Source: a virus. Taken from it: DNA of 50,517 nucleotides. Below the pieces are notes generated by a model. The model saw only the letters and a list, made by a program, of their open reading frames with translations. It searched no databases and had not been told where the DNA came from. Positions within the stretch are counted from its first letter, which is position 1. Every line of letters begins with the position of its first letter. Shown here piece after piece: positions 7,083-13,982 of this stretch. Location of the stretch: IMG/VR virus record IMGVR_UViG_3300044737_000122, positions 1 through 50,517 of that record; one strand, given 5' to 3'. Made by a program: the position numbers and the translations under genes.

Positions 7083-7187
7083 GTGCGCAAGGACCTGCCG
7101 TATGAAAGCGGCCGCTCGAAGCGGTGGATCAAGATCAAGAATCCCGATAGCCCGGCGATGAAGCGCGTTGAGGACGGCACATTCTAG
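7083..7187 (+). pseudogene. C-terminal scrap of an ATP-dependent DNA ligase
   Basis: Directly after the stop of the preceding gene, the frame reads VRKDLPYESGRSKRWIKIKN then PDSPAMKRVEDGTF. The YxSGRSxxWxKxKNP signature is motif V of ATP-dependent ligases of the LigD type, which are abundant in Bradyrhizobium. Everything before motif V is absent, so this 34-codon piece is a relic brought in by rearrangement. Confidence 0.65.
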
Positions 7188-7199
7188 GACTGTGACGCA

Positions 7200-7391
7200 A
7201 TGTATTACTGGATAGCAATTCTCGAAGAATCCAAAGAAAAACCAGATCACATTAGTCGAATGACGTTGGATGAGGTGCTAGCTCTCGGCCGGCAGGCAAT
7301 CGCCGACGGGCACCAAGTGTTGGAAGTGAGTGGGCCGAACGGTCGGGTTTGGACCGGGCAGGAGCTCACGGACCTGCTTGCGCGAAGCTAA
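7200..7391 (+). CDS. Small hypothetical protein, 63 residues
   Basis: MYYWIAILEESKEKPDHISR... ending TGQELTDLLARS. It is soluble with mixed helix and strand and ends in a short acidic/hydrophobic helix. AGGA ten nt upstream is a weak ribosome binding site. It follows the ligase scrap by 12 nt and could be cotranscribed with the gene at 6678. Family not recognised. Confidence 0.5.
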   Translation: MYYWIAILEESKEKPDHISRMTLDEVLALGRQAIADGHQVLEVSGPNGRVWTGQELTDLLARS

Positions 7392-7865
7392 TCGTTCTTG
7401 CACGGGCAGGTGCGCGTCCATCCGAAGACGTTGTAGCTATAGCCTCTTCCCTGGCAGCCAGAGCAATCCTTCTCAGGATCGCCGTTGAACGCACCATTGA
7501 GGTGCGTTCTCTGCTCGGGGCCGTTATTCGAGTCGATGCGCATATCTTCTATCTATAAAACTATTACTATTATTAGGACCTGTGGATATGGGGAAAACTG
7601 AATTCCGCGTGAACCTGTAACGTCGCCTTGTTCGACCACGTGGTGGGGATAGCACTCGAACAAGAAGTGAGTAGCGAGATTGTGCGACGCTTCCTGGCGG
7701 CTACTCCCAATTTGTCCCCGCGCTATCCCCAACTACTATCCCCACCTGCCTCTCTCTACAGAGCCTCCGCTATCCCCATGTTATCCCCACCTCGAAGGCA
7801 GGTATCTTTCTTGTAGTGTCGCGATATGTTCAGCGGGAACCTACTCAAGGGATGGAGGGCTGAAA
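7392..7865. other. Non-coding block with origin-like TATCCCCA cluster
   Basis: No gene seen. An AT-rich segment (7541..7576) is followed by TATCCACA (7581..7588, reverse), TATCCCCA reversed at 7644..7651 and four direct TATCCCCA copies at 7724, 7737, 7771 and 7782. These resemble DnaA boxes (TTATCCACA) or plasmid iterons next to an unwinding element. Origin function is inference; the same octamer occurs singly at about 31831 and 40927. Confidence 0.45.
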
Positions 7866-8387
7866 ATGGTTGATACCGGCATCGGCGAAAAGGAGCGCGT
7901 GCAAATCCTTCTCGCCGAATACACCAGTTTGCGTTCCGAGATCAACGCGAGGATGACCAGCGTTTACACCGTTGCGTCGTTCACTGCTGGAATCGTGATC
8001 TGGCTACTGCAGCAGCAAGCAGGGAGCCTCTATCTCGGGCTCGCTGCGGCAGGTATCGGACTAACGCTTTGTGCATGGGCGCTCATGAGGGATTTGGTCC
8101 GAACGGCGCTGCGGGTCCGAGAAATAGAAGCAGAAGTGAATCGGCGGGCGGGCGAGCGCCTTTTGGTTTGGGAAACCGAATGGGGTGGACAAACCAGCTC
8201 CCTTTGGGGTGGTCGGCTTCTGAGAAAGGCGCTTCACTTGAATCGTCCGCCCTACACAGGTGAAGTCTCGAAGTGAGACAGTCACAAGCGATCCCCACCT
8301 TACCACCTCACGGGCAGGGTGCTGGGTCTCAAGCGTCTACAAGATAATGCCTGCTGCCCAGCGACCCGCCCACGAGATTGTGCGACG
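7675..8387. repeat. 15-bp direct repeats flanking a membrane-protein gene
   Basis: CGAGATTGTGCGACG occurs at 7675..7689 and at 8373..8387, bracketing the small membrane-protein gene and the TATCCCCA cluster. The spacing (698 bp) and position at the junction between mosaic flank and phage genes suggest an insertion footprint, but no recombinase site is proven. Confidence 0.5.
7866..8276 (+). CDS. Two-helix membrane protein, SLATT/effector-like
   Basis: A 136-residue protein. GGAGGG seven nt before the ATG at 7866 fixes the start, although the frame is open further upstream. Residues ~15 to 30 (LLAEYTSLRSEINARM) form a conserved-looking helix; two transmembrane helices follow (VASFTAGIVIWLL and LGLAAAGIGLTLCAWAL), then a charged cytoplasmic part. 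The LLAEYxxLRxEI pattern with paired helices is shared by small membrane proteins seen beside defence genes; that link is recollection only. Pore-forming effector or structural membrane peptide are both possible. It is bounded by 15-bp direct repeats. Confidence 0.6.
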   Translation: MVDTGIGEKERVQILLAEYTSLRSEINARMTSVYTVASFTAGIVIWLLQQQAGSLYLGLAAAGIGLTLCAWALMRDLVRTALRVREIEAEVNRRAGERLLVWETEWGGQTSSLWGGRLLRKALHLNRPPYTGEVSK

Positions 8388-8389
8388 TA

Positions 8390-8620
8390 TCAGGCGTGGT
8401 CGCGCGTGTTCTCCGGCTTCCAACCCATGACCTTGAATTTCAAGAAATCCCCAACCTGCGCCGCAACCTCGCAGTTCTCCTTGTCCTTTCCGTAAGTCGT
8501 CACTTGCTCGACGCCTCCGCGACCAACACGGCGGGCAATAATGATAACCTGGTCGTACCCATATTTGTGAGCCACTAGCTCGGCCGCTTCTACTGGAATT
8601 GGTTTTGTCTCCATATGCAT
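8390..8620 (-). CDS. Small phage hypothetical protein
   Basis: A 76-residue protein, MHMETKPIPVEAAELVAHKY..., with a core YGYDQVIIIARRV followed by TTYGKDKENCEVAAQVGDFL and a Trp near the end (MGWKPE). This layout is common among short phage and plasmid proteins of unknown role in Proteobacteria. Two in-frame ATGs (8620, 8614) compete; neither has a good ribosome binding site. It is the leftmost gene of the phage early block and lies 10 nt downstream of the gene at 8631. Confidence 0.65.
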   Translation of the reverse strand: MHMETKPIPVEAAELVAHKYGYDQVIIIARRVGRGGVEQVTTYGKDKENCEVAAQVGDFLKFKVMGWKPENTRDHA

Positions 8621-8630
8621 TGTGTGAGGC

Positions 8631-8795
8631 TTAGCTAGTAGGCTTCTTGGGTCTTATCGGCTCCATGGTGTCGGGGTCTACGCCCAGCAGGACGAGGCCG
8701 ATACGGTGCGTGACCACTTCGCGGTGCTCCTCGGAGCAAAAGCCGCCGATATAGGTCTGAATGGTGTCCTGCTTTTCACATCCGATGATGCACAT
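8631..8795 (-). CDS. Small Cys-containing phage protein, 54 residues
   Basis: Reads MCIIGCEKQDTIQTYIGGFC then SEEHREVVTHRIGLVL and ends KKPTS. Three cysteines and a histidine (C2, C6, C20, H24 or H32) could form a zinc site. It fills the gap between the HerA-like ATPase and the gene at 8390, in the same direction and with tight spacing, which supports it being real despite the lack of a clear SD. No family is recognised. Confidence 0.55.
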   Translation of the reverse strand: MCIIGCEKQDTIQTYIGGFCSEEHREVVTHRIGLVLLGVDPDTMEPIRPKKPTS

Positions 8796-8835
8796 AAGTG
8801 TTCGTCAATGGGTCGCGCAACCGATTGTGCGGCCG

Positions 8836-10431
8836 TTAGATGAATAAGAAGTCGGCGGCCTTCCATGACCCGTCCTCATGGACGATCAGTCCCTTTGATC
8901 GAGCCATACTCTTGGCTTTGATGTAGCCGGAGCTGAGTGGTGAGTACTGGCTTTTCTCTGCGAGCGTGATGTCATCGAGACTGGCTGTCTCCAGGAGCGG
9001 GCCTAGCACTCGCTGCTCGGGGCCGGAAAGAACACTCAGAATGAACCGATGTAGCTGCTCTTGCGTGAGCACCTCAGGTGCAGTGTTAGCCCTTGATCGA
9101 CCAGAAGGGGTAAGCTCCAGGCCATCCACGTAACCGGCGGTGCGACACATACTTAGCGCCTTGATGAACCCGGATGATTTGACACTGTATTTTGCACATG
9201 CAGCGACGAGGGGAAGCTCTCTAGGTACATTCGCGTACTCAAGCATCGCGATGGCGTCGATGATGCGCATTTCTGGGCCGGTGATGTTATCAGAGGCGAC
9301 GGGGTTTACCTCAGGCGCAGCGCGCGGCTGCGGAGAAGGCCTCGCCGGCGCGGCGACCTTTTGTGCAATTCGCACTGGTTGCTGGCGAAGTGCTGAAATG
9401 GCGCTGGTGATGGGCGCCAAGGCCTGCTCAAGTCGGGCTAGCTGCCCTTCTTTGAGGACCGGCACTTCAACAGTCTTGATCTTCTCTTGCGGGATTTTCT
9501 GGATCGGGCGGTTTCTGAGTTGTGTCGTAAGGTCTTTTACTTGCTGCTTCAATTCAGCAACGGTCCTAGCCTCTTGCTCGGCTTCTGCGGGAAGGTCCGC
9601 CAGTTCCCCAAGAACGCGCTTGATGGCGCTTGTTGGTGGTACGGTCCGCGTGAGCGCGCGGGAGCCGGCTTTGGGATGCGTGGTGGCGACTGGTCCGATC
9701 GTCACGCGGGTGACTTCGTCAGAGATAGCCGGCCCGAACGCATAGAATTCCCCAGGCTTGAGGGCGCGCAAGGAAAGCATCTGCTCGCGGGACATAAAGC
9801 CAAGCTCATCGCCTGCGCGCTTCATGTCGATGTCCTGTGTGGCTCGGCCGATCAGTTTGTTGTTGCACTCTGCGGCAGCATCCTTGTTGAGCTTCGAGAT
9901 ACGTTGAGTGGCAAGCACAGCACAGTAGCCCCGCTTCCTGCCGAGCGCAGCTAAACCGATCACCGCATCCATCGCCTCGCTCTGTCCTTTCTCGGGCGCG
10001 TAGGTGTGGGCCTCGTCGATCACGACGATGCAGGGGTGCCAAAGCTCCTTAGGTGCGTTAATTAAGGCGTCGAGGAACAGCCGCACGAAACGCTTACGCT
10101 CCTGCGGGTGCAGCTCGTATAGGTCGATGATCGCCGACACCTTAAGCTCCAGCAATTTCCGGGCGAGTAGGGCGGCGCTGCGTGGCTCCGCGGGCGTGTC
10201 GCCGTCTTTGCCGGCGAGTATGAAGTCGTGCTTCTCCCGTAGCGTCGAGAACTCGCCCTCAGAGTCGATAACGATCTGCTGCACCTTGCCGTGAGTCTGC
10301 TCGAGGAGCCGGCGGAGCGCCCAAGATTTGCCGCCGCCGGAGTTGGCCTGGACGAGCAAGCGGCTCTCGATGAGCTTTGACAAGTCGATACTGGTGTTGT
10401 CGTTCAGCTTTATTTTTGTGTCGTCCGCCAT
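8836..10431 (-). CDS. HerA-like DNA translocase ATPase
   Basis: A 531-residue protein with a FtsK/HerA (DUF87-like) ATPase domain: Walker A QANSGGGKSW at residues 28 to 37, Walker B CIVVIDEAH near 133 to 141 and a sensor LATQRISK near 175. Residues ~280 to 395 are a coiled-coil and Pro/Ala linker; the last ~130 residues contain two winged-helix-like repeats (both with SSGFIKA/SSGYIKA), probably binding DNA. Phage HerA-type proteins are thought to act in DNA processing or packaging-like translocation. It follows SSB by exactly TAG-CGT-ATG and has no SD, so translation is probably by reinitiation. Confidence 0.85.
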   Translation of the reverse strand: MADDTKIKLNDNTSIDLSKLIESRLLVQANSGGGKSWALRRLLEQTHGKVQQIVIDSEGEFSTLREKHDFILAGKDGDTPAEPRSAALLARKLLELKVSAIIDLYELHPQERKRFVRLFLDALINAPKELWHPCIVVIDEAHTYAPEKGQSEAMDAVIGLAALGRKRGYCAVLATQRISKLNKDAAAECNNKLIGRATQDIDMKRAGDELGFMSREQMLSLRALKPGEFYAFGPAISDEVTRVTIGPVATTHPKAGSRALTRTVPPTSAIKRVLGELADLPAEAEQEARTVAELKQQVKDLTTQLRNRPIQKIPQEKIKTVEVPVLKEGQLARLEQALAPITSAISALRQQPVRIAQKVAAPARPSPQPRAAPEVNPVASDNITGPEMRIIDAIAMLEYANVPRELPLVAACAKYSVKSSGFIKALSMCRTAGYVDGLELTPSGRSRANTAPEVLTQEQLHRFILSVLSGPEQRVLGPLLETASLDDITLAEKSQYSPLSSGYIKAKSMARSKGLIVHEDGSWKAADFLFI

Positions 10432-10434
10432 ACG

Positions 10435-10911
10435 CTAGAAGGGAATGTCGTCGGGATTGATGTCCTCTTCCGGGTAGGGGATAGGCGCTGCGCTCGCTGT
10501 GGGCTCGCCAGAACCGCGTTCGGACGGGGGGCGCTGGTCTGTATCATCCTCGGGCGCAACGTCCTTTGTAGGCCCGTTTACGGTGCCTGGGCGTGGGCCA
10601 AACTGGACGCGATCGGCGATGATCTCCGTGCGGTATTGCTTGCCCTTCTCCGTGGTTTCCCACGAGCGCGTCTGAATACGCCCTTCGATGTGGGCGATGC
10701 TGCCTTTCTTCAAATATTGGGCGCAGCTCTCGGCCTGCTTACCGTAGACGACGATGTTGTGATACTCGGGCACATCCACCTTCTTGTCGTCTTTTTTAAC
10801 GGTGCGGTTGGTAGCGATGCCGAAGGTTGCCACTGAGCCGCCGCTGGTAAGAGCCTTGAGCTCAGGATCGCGAGTAAGGTTGCCGAGCAAGAGAACTTTG
10901 TTGAGATTCAT
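10435..10911 (-). CDS. ssb: Single-stranded DNA-binding protein
   Basis: A 158-residue SSB with an OB fold in residues 1 to 110 (MNLNKVLLLGNLTRDPELK, FGIATNR, EYHNIVVYGKQAE, GSIAHIEGRIQTRSWE) and a disordered acidic tail ending DINPDDIPF, the usual partner-binding tip. It coats ssDNA during phage replication or recombination and may also protect transferred single strands. It sits between the YopX genes and the HerA-like ATPase in the early operon. Start is 3 nt after the stop of the upstream YopX gene, pointing to coupled translation. Confidence 0.93.
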   Translation of the reverse strand: MNLNKVLLLGNLTRDPELKALTSGGSVATFGIATNRTVKKDDKKVDVPEYHNIVVYGKQAESCAQYLKKGSIAHIEGRIQTRSWETTEKGKQYRTEIIADRVQFGPRPGTVNGPTKDVAPEDDTDQRPPSERGSGEPTASAAPIPYPEEDINPDDIPF

Positions 10912-10914
10912 AAA

Positions 10915-11319
10915 TTATTGATTAGCTAGTAGCTCCGGGTTCTCGTAGATGTTGCCGATGACTTCCATGCGCCACTTCTCTCCTTGGTCGTTTACCATCC
11001 AACCGTAGTCCCACTTATTTGACTTGTCGTTTGGGTTTGTAAACCACCAAGTACCATCCTCGTACTCGACCAACCAAACCTGCTCGTCGCGTGGCTCCTT
11101 GCATATATCCCCCTCATATATCTCCTTGCCGTTCTTGTCCTTGAGGCCGGACCACTCGCCCCAGTGGGTGAGTTGAGAGTAAAGACGCGGGTCTGATACC
11201 GTCCCAAACAATCCAATATGGTCCGCTCTCTCGGCTCCTTCTTCGCTGGGGTGCAGCGTAAACAGCCACCACTGCTGACGCTCTACATCCCACGCTCTGA
11301 TTTTGATTTGTCGCATCAT
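10915..11319 (-). CDS. YopX-family protein
   Basis: A 134-residue YopX-type protein: it opens QIKIRAWDVERQQWW, has GEWSGLKDKNGKEIYEGDIC in the middle and ends EVIGNIYENPELL. These three blocks define the family, widespread in phages of many hosts; function unknown although involvement in early replication is often guessed. It partly duplicates its upstream neighbour and overlaps it by 4 nt (ATGA-type overlap), so the pair is translationally coupled. Confidence 0.85.
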   Translation of the reverse strand: MMRQIKIRAWDVERQQWWLFTLHPSEEGAERADHIGLFGTVSDPRLYSQLTHWGEWSGLKDKNGKEIYEGDICKEPRDEQVWLVEYEDGTWWFTNPNDKSNKWDYGWMVNDQGEKWRMEVIGNIYENPELLANQ

Positions 11320-11660
11320 GCCGTCTTGCGCTTAGCTAATAATTCCGGGTTTTCGAACACATTCCCGATGATCTCGTAGAGCGTCTTCTTCGGGAGTTGC
11401 GGATGCCAGCGGTAGTCCTGCCACTGCACTACAGCGCGCGCGTTTCCGTTGATGGCGACGATGTGGCCCTCGAAGACCTCGCGGCGCTTCTTGTCCCGAA
11501 ATCCGGTGAACTGGACTAGCGCTTGCGGCACACGCTGCACGCCTTCGCCGTCGAGGATGCGGAATACCTCGCCCTTATCGGTAAAGCTGATCGCGCGGAC
11601 CTCGCGCATCTTGTCGTCGGCCCAAGCGCGGAATTTTATCGGGCGGTCACTATTCTTCAT
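11316..11660 (-). CDS. YopX-family protein, second copy
   Basis: A 114-residue paralogue of the downstream YopX protein: RPIKFRAWADDKMREV at the N-terminus, TGFRDKKRREVFEGHIVAIN in the middle and EIIGNVFENPELLAKRKTA at the end. The ATG at 11660 (MKNSDRP) is preferred to 11672. The start overlaps the end of the RecA-like NTPase gene by 11 nt. The two YopX copies share the end motif but are divergent in the centre, so the duplication is old or the genes were acquired separately. Confidence 0.82.
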   Translation of the reverse strand: MKNSDRPIKFRAWADDKMREVRAISFTDKGEVFRILDGEGVQRVPQALVQFTGFRDKKRREVFEGHIVAINGNARAVVQWQDYRWHPQLPKKTLYEIIGNVFENPELLAKRKTA

Positions 11661-12666
11661 AACCGGGTGCACCTTGAGCGGCTAAAGCGGCTTCCTCCTC
11701 GGCTGTGAGCTCGCCGGTTGACGGATCGGCGGGTTTAGGGTCGGCAGCGGGAGCCGGCGCGGCTGCCTTGGGCGGCATCGCCTTCACCTGCTCCTCTAGG
11801 CGAGCGAGGATCGCGTCAGCATTCTCCACCTTGGCACCGTCCAGCTGAGTGCGGCCGATGATGCTCTTGCGAATGGCCTCTTGCGTCGTCACGTCGGCCC
11901 CGAGCAGCTTGAGGCAGTGGAGTATCTTCGCCTTCTTGCGATTGATCTCTTCGGGCGGCGCCTCCTTGCCTGAGTTGAGCCACGCGAGTATGCGCTCGCC
12001 CACCTTTTCGTCCGGCGTAAATATCTCGTCCTTGAAGAGGTTGGTGCGGTCCTTGCTGGCGCGCGCGTTGTGCGCCTGGTCGATGTCGAAGAAGATCGTA
12101 AACTCGTACTCCATGCCTTCCCGTTGGACCGGAGCCATGCCGAGCTTGACGGGGCGGGACTTTCTGTTGCCCCTGCTGTCGGTGTACTCCTCGAGCTCAT
12201 ACTGCTGCTTGCTGCGCGTGGTGGCGATGATGTGCGCAGGGGAGTTGAGCATCGCTCCCACAAGCATGCGGTGCTGTGGCGTAAGGTCGGCCCAGACCGT
12301 GTAGGAGTTCTTCGCCGACTTGCCGAGCTTGTCGGCCTGATCGAGGATGCCGCCTTCGTCGCTCCATGCGTGGCTCAAGCTGTCGATGATGATGGTATCG
12401 TAGCCGGCCTCCTCGGCGGCATGGATCGCCTCGACATACCGCTCGGGCTTGTACGGCGGCTGAAGCGATATGATGTCGTACTCAAAAAGGTCCGCATAGA
12501 GATCGCCCGAGCCCCGCTCGGTGTCGATCATTACTATGCGGCCGGTGGGGGTTATGCCCTTGGCGAGCTTCAGCGAGCTCATTGTCTTGCCAGCGCCCGA
12601 TGGGCCGGCGAGTCCGAGACGCAGCTTAGCTTTCGTGCGCTCGGCCTTCCGAATTTCTACAGTCAT
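11650..12666 (-). CDS. AAA_24-type RecA-like NTPase
   Basis: A 338-residue phage nucleotide-binding protein. Walker A GPSGAGKTMS at residues ~20 to 29, acidic MIDTERGSGD after strand 2, Walker B TIIIDSLSHAW near 95, and a RecA-like ATTRSK sensor. The C-terminal ~100 residues are Ala/Pro/Glu rich with helices (NADAILARLEEQVKAM). This family (AAA_24, often beside SSB or ERF/RecT-type genes) is thought to act as a recombinase or recombination mediator. It heads the early operon that continues through YopX, SSB and HerA. A candidate promoter lies 180 nt upstream. Confidence 0.85.
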   Translation of the reverse strand: MTVEIRKAERTKAKLRLGLAGPSGAGKTMSSLKLAKGITPTGRIVMIDTERGSGDLYADLFEYDIISLQPPYKPERYVEAIHAAEEAGYDTIIIDSLSHAWSDEGGILDQADKLGKSAKNSYTVWADLTPQHRMLVGAMLNSPAHIIATTRSKQQYELEEYTDSRGNRKSRPVKLGMAPVQREGMEYEFTIFFDIDQAHNARASKDRTNLFKDEIFTPDEKVGERILAWLNSGKEAPPEEINRKKAKILHCLKLLGADVTTQEAIRKSIIGRTQLDGAKVENADAILARLEEQVKAMPPKAAAPAPAADPKPADPSTGELTAEEEAALAAQGAPGYEE

Positions 12667-12684
12667 ACATGATTGCGGCCCCTG

Positions 12685-12792
12685 CTATGGATTAAAGAGG
12701 TCGCGGCTAAAACGATAATGTGTGGCACCCCAAATCTCCGGCTCCAGGCGCTTAACTTCCTTAGGTGGAGGGGGACTAGTCTCCCTGATCAC
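12685..12792 (-). CDS. Possible small phage protein
   Basis: The minus strand from ~12825 to 12685 is open and reads like protein (SWFLKPPRLQVVIRETSPPP, then EVKRLEPEIWGATHYRFSRD). No ATG is available; GTG at 12792 would give 35 residues, and an upstream stop is at about 12840. The sense is reasonable but the start is not, so this may be a frame-damaged gene. It lies between the candidate promoter at 12847 and the NTPase gene. Confidence 0.3.
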   Translation of the reverse strand: MIRETSPPPPKEVKRLEPEIWGATHYRFSRDLFNP

Positions 12793-12846
12793 TACCTGGA
12801 GGCGCGGAGGCTTGAGGAACCACGAAACCCTGTCGAACTACCGTTC

Positions 12847-12872
12847 ATCATACCATGACGAGCGGTCGTCAA
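12847..12872 (-). promoter_or_regulatory. Candidate early promoter with shared motif
   Basis: On the minus strand TTGACG (12867..12872), then 14 nt, then an extended -10 TGGTATGAT (TATGAT at 12847..12852). The block TTGACGACCG-TCGT recurs at 40.9 kb in front of another leftward operon. Faces the AAA_24/YopX/SSB/HerA genes; the short spacer is compensated by the TG extension. Confidence 0.5.
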
Positions 12873-12972
12873 CTAACCCGGTGTGGATAGTGGCCGGGCC
12901 GGAGCACTGTCCAAAACTGCATTGGAGTGATAGTTAGCGGGGACAACTGCGGCGGCAGACAAGAGGTTGATG

Positions 12973-13845
12973 ATGTCCCGAAAAGCTCCGAGCGACGAAG
13001 AGCAAAAGACCAAGGCGAAGTTGCTTAAAGAATACCGGAAGCTCCTCGATGCTTCTGGTGCGAACGAGATGTCGATCAAACCTTTTCTCGATGCCAATCC
13101 TAGCTTCATACCGACTCCATGGCTTTTAAATCACCATCTTCACTTCGGCGTGATCCTTCCGCAGTTCCAAATTTCTGCGGGCATCACAACCGACTATGTG
13201 TACCTGACGAAGAGTTCAACCACTTGGTGGTGCGTTTTCGTGGAGTTCGAAAGCCCTACTGGACGCTTTTTTACAAACAGCAACACTGTGACTACTCATA
13301 GCGATCTGACTCGGGGGCTGAACCAAATCGACACCTGGCGCGATTATTTGAAAAAGCACAAGGAGGCGTTCCTTAGTCAGCTAGACCCCCTGCGCGTACC
13401 TATGAACAACAATCCGGTCGACTTCCGTTATGTGCTGGTTATGGGTCGGCGCGCGGAGTTCGAGAATTCGCCGAAGAAGGTCGCTCGCTATTCCGACTAT
13501 GAGACCGGCGTAAAGCATGCCGATGTTAGAGTGATGACTTATGACGCTGTGGCGTCGGATTTCGAGTCTCTTCCGCTAGAGAAGCGACATACGATGAAGC
13601 GGGTAGGAAACATGCTTGCCTTCGAACGGTACGATCCTGAGCAGAACGGCGAGAATCTATGGGACTATCTTACTAAGGATCAATTGAAATTATCGCCTTC
13701 GCAGATCGACGCTGCGCGAGCTAGTGGCGTTCTCATCGATGATTGGCTGGAAGGAAAGAAGCTTACGAATTGGGGCCGAGACGTAGCGGGGAGTAGAAGG
13801 AGTATCCGCTCGATCCTCAAGTCGGTAAAGAAACCTCATCCCTAG
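12973..13845 (+). CDS. Shedu-like nuclease (DUF4263), defence moron
   Basis: A 290-residue protein with the Shedu (SduA, DUF4263) pattern: FLDANPSFIPTPW near residues 38 to 50; a PD-(D/E)xK-type core with D74 (TTDYVYL), E91/E93 (CVFVEFESPTG) and Q118 (GLNQIDTWRDYL); and the VLVMGRR strand at 144 to 150 followed by RVMTYD. Shedu proteins are single-gene antiphage nucleases that nick DNA. It points against the surrounding phage genes, and its stop overlaps the stop of the opposing 43-residue gene. AGAGG 6 nt before the ATG at 12973 supports this start; ATG at 12970 is possible. Probably protects the lysogen from other phages. Confidence 0.75.
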   Translation: MSRKAPSDEEQKTKAKLLKEYRKLLDASGANEMSIKPFLDANPSFIPTPWLLNHHLHFGVILPQFQISAGITTDYVYLTKSSTTWWCVFVEFESPTGRFFTNSNTVTTHSDLTRGLNQIDTWRDYLKKHKEAFLSQLDPLRVPMNNNPVDFRYVLVMGRRAEFENSPKKVARYSDYETGVKHADVRVMTYDAVASDFESLPLEKRHTMKRVGNMLAFERYDPEQNGENLWDYLTKDQLKLSPSQIDAARASGVLIDDWLEGKKLTNWGRDVAGSRRSIRSILKSVKKPHP

Positions 13846-13973
13846 CGGGTGACTTTTTTCCCGGCGCGTACCTGGCGCATGTGCTCCTTCAGCGCCTCCT
13901 TGGAGCCGAGTTTCCTGCGGAGGTTTTTAGCGCGCTTCTTGCCGAGCGCCACGGCGCCTGGGTCTTTGTGCAT
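13842..13973 (-). CDS. Small basic protein, 43 residues
   Basis: MHKDPGAVALGKKRAKNLRR, then KLGSKEALKEHMRQ, ending KKVTR. Very rich in Lys/Arg, so it probably binds nucleic acid. It starts 9 nt after the HEPN gene, in the same direction, and converges on the Shedu gene with a 4-nt overlap of stop codons. Similar tiny basic proteins are common in phages; whether it belongs to the HEPN gene as a partner is open. Confidence 0.5.
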   Translation of the reverse strand: MHKDPGAVALGKKRAKNLRRKLGSKEALKEHMRQVRAGKKVTR

Positions 13974-13982
13974 ATCGAAATG

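Noticed and set aside
8678-8866. Leftward 62-codon frame between 8678 and 8866
   Set aside because: The frame at 8631..8795 on the same strand gives a better protein and fits tight operon spacing.
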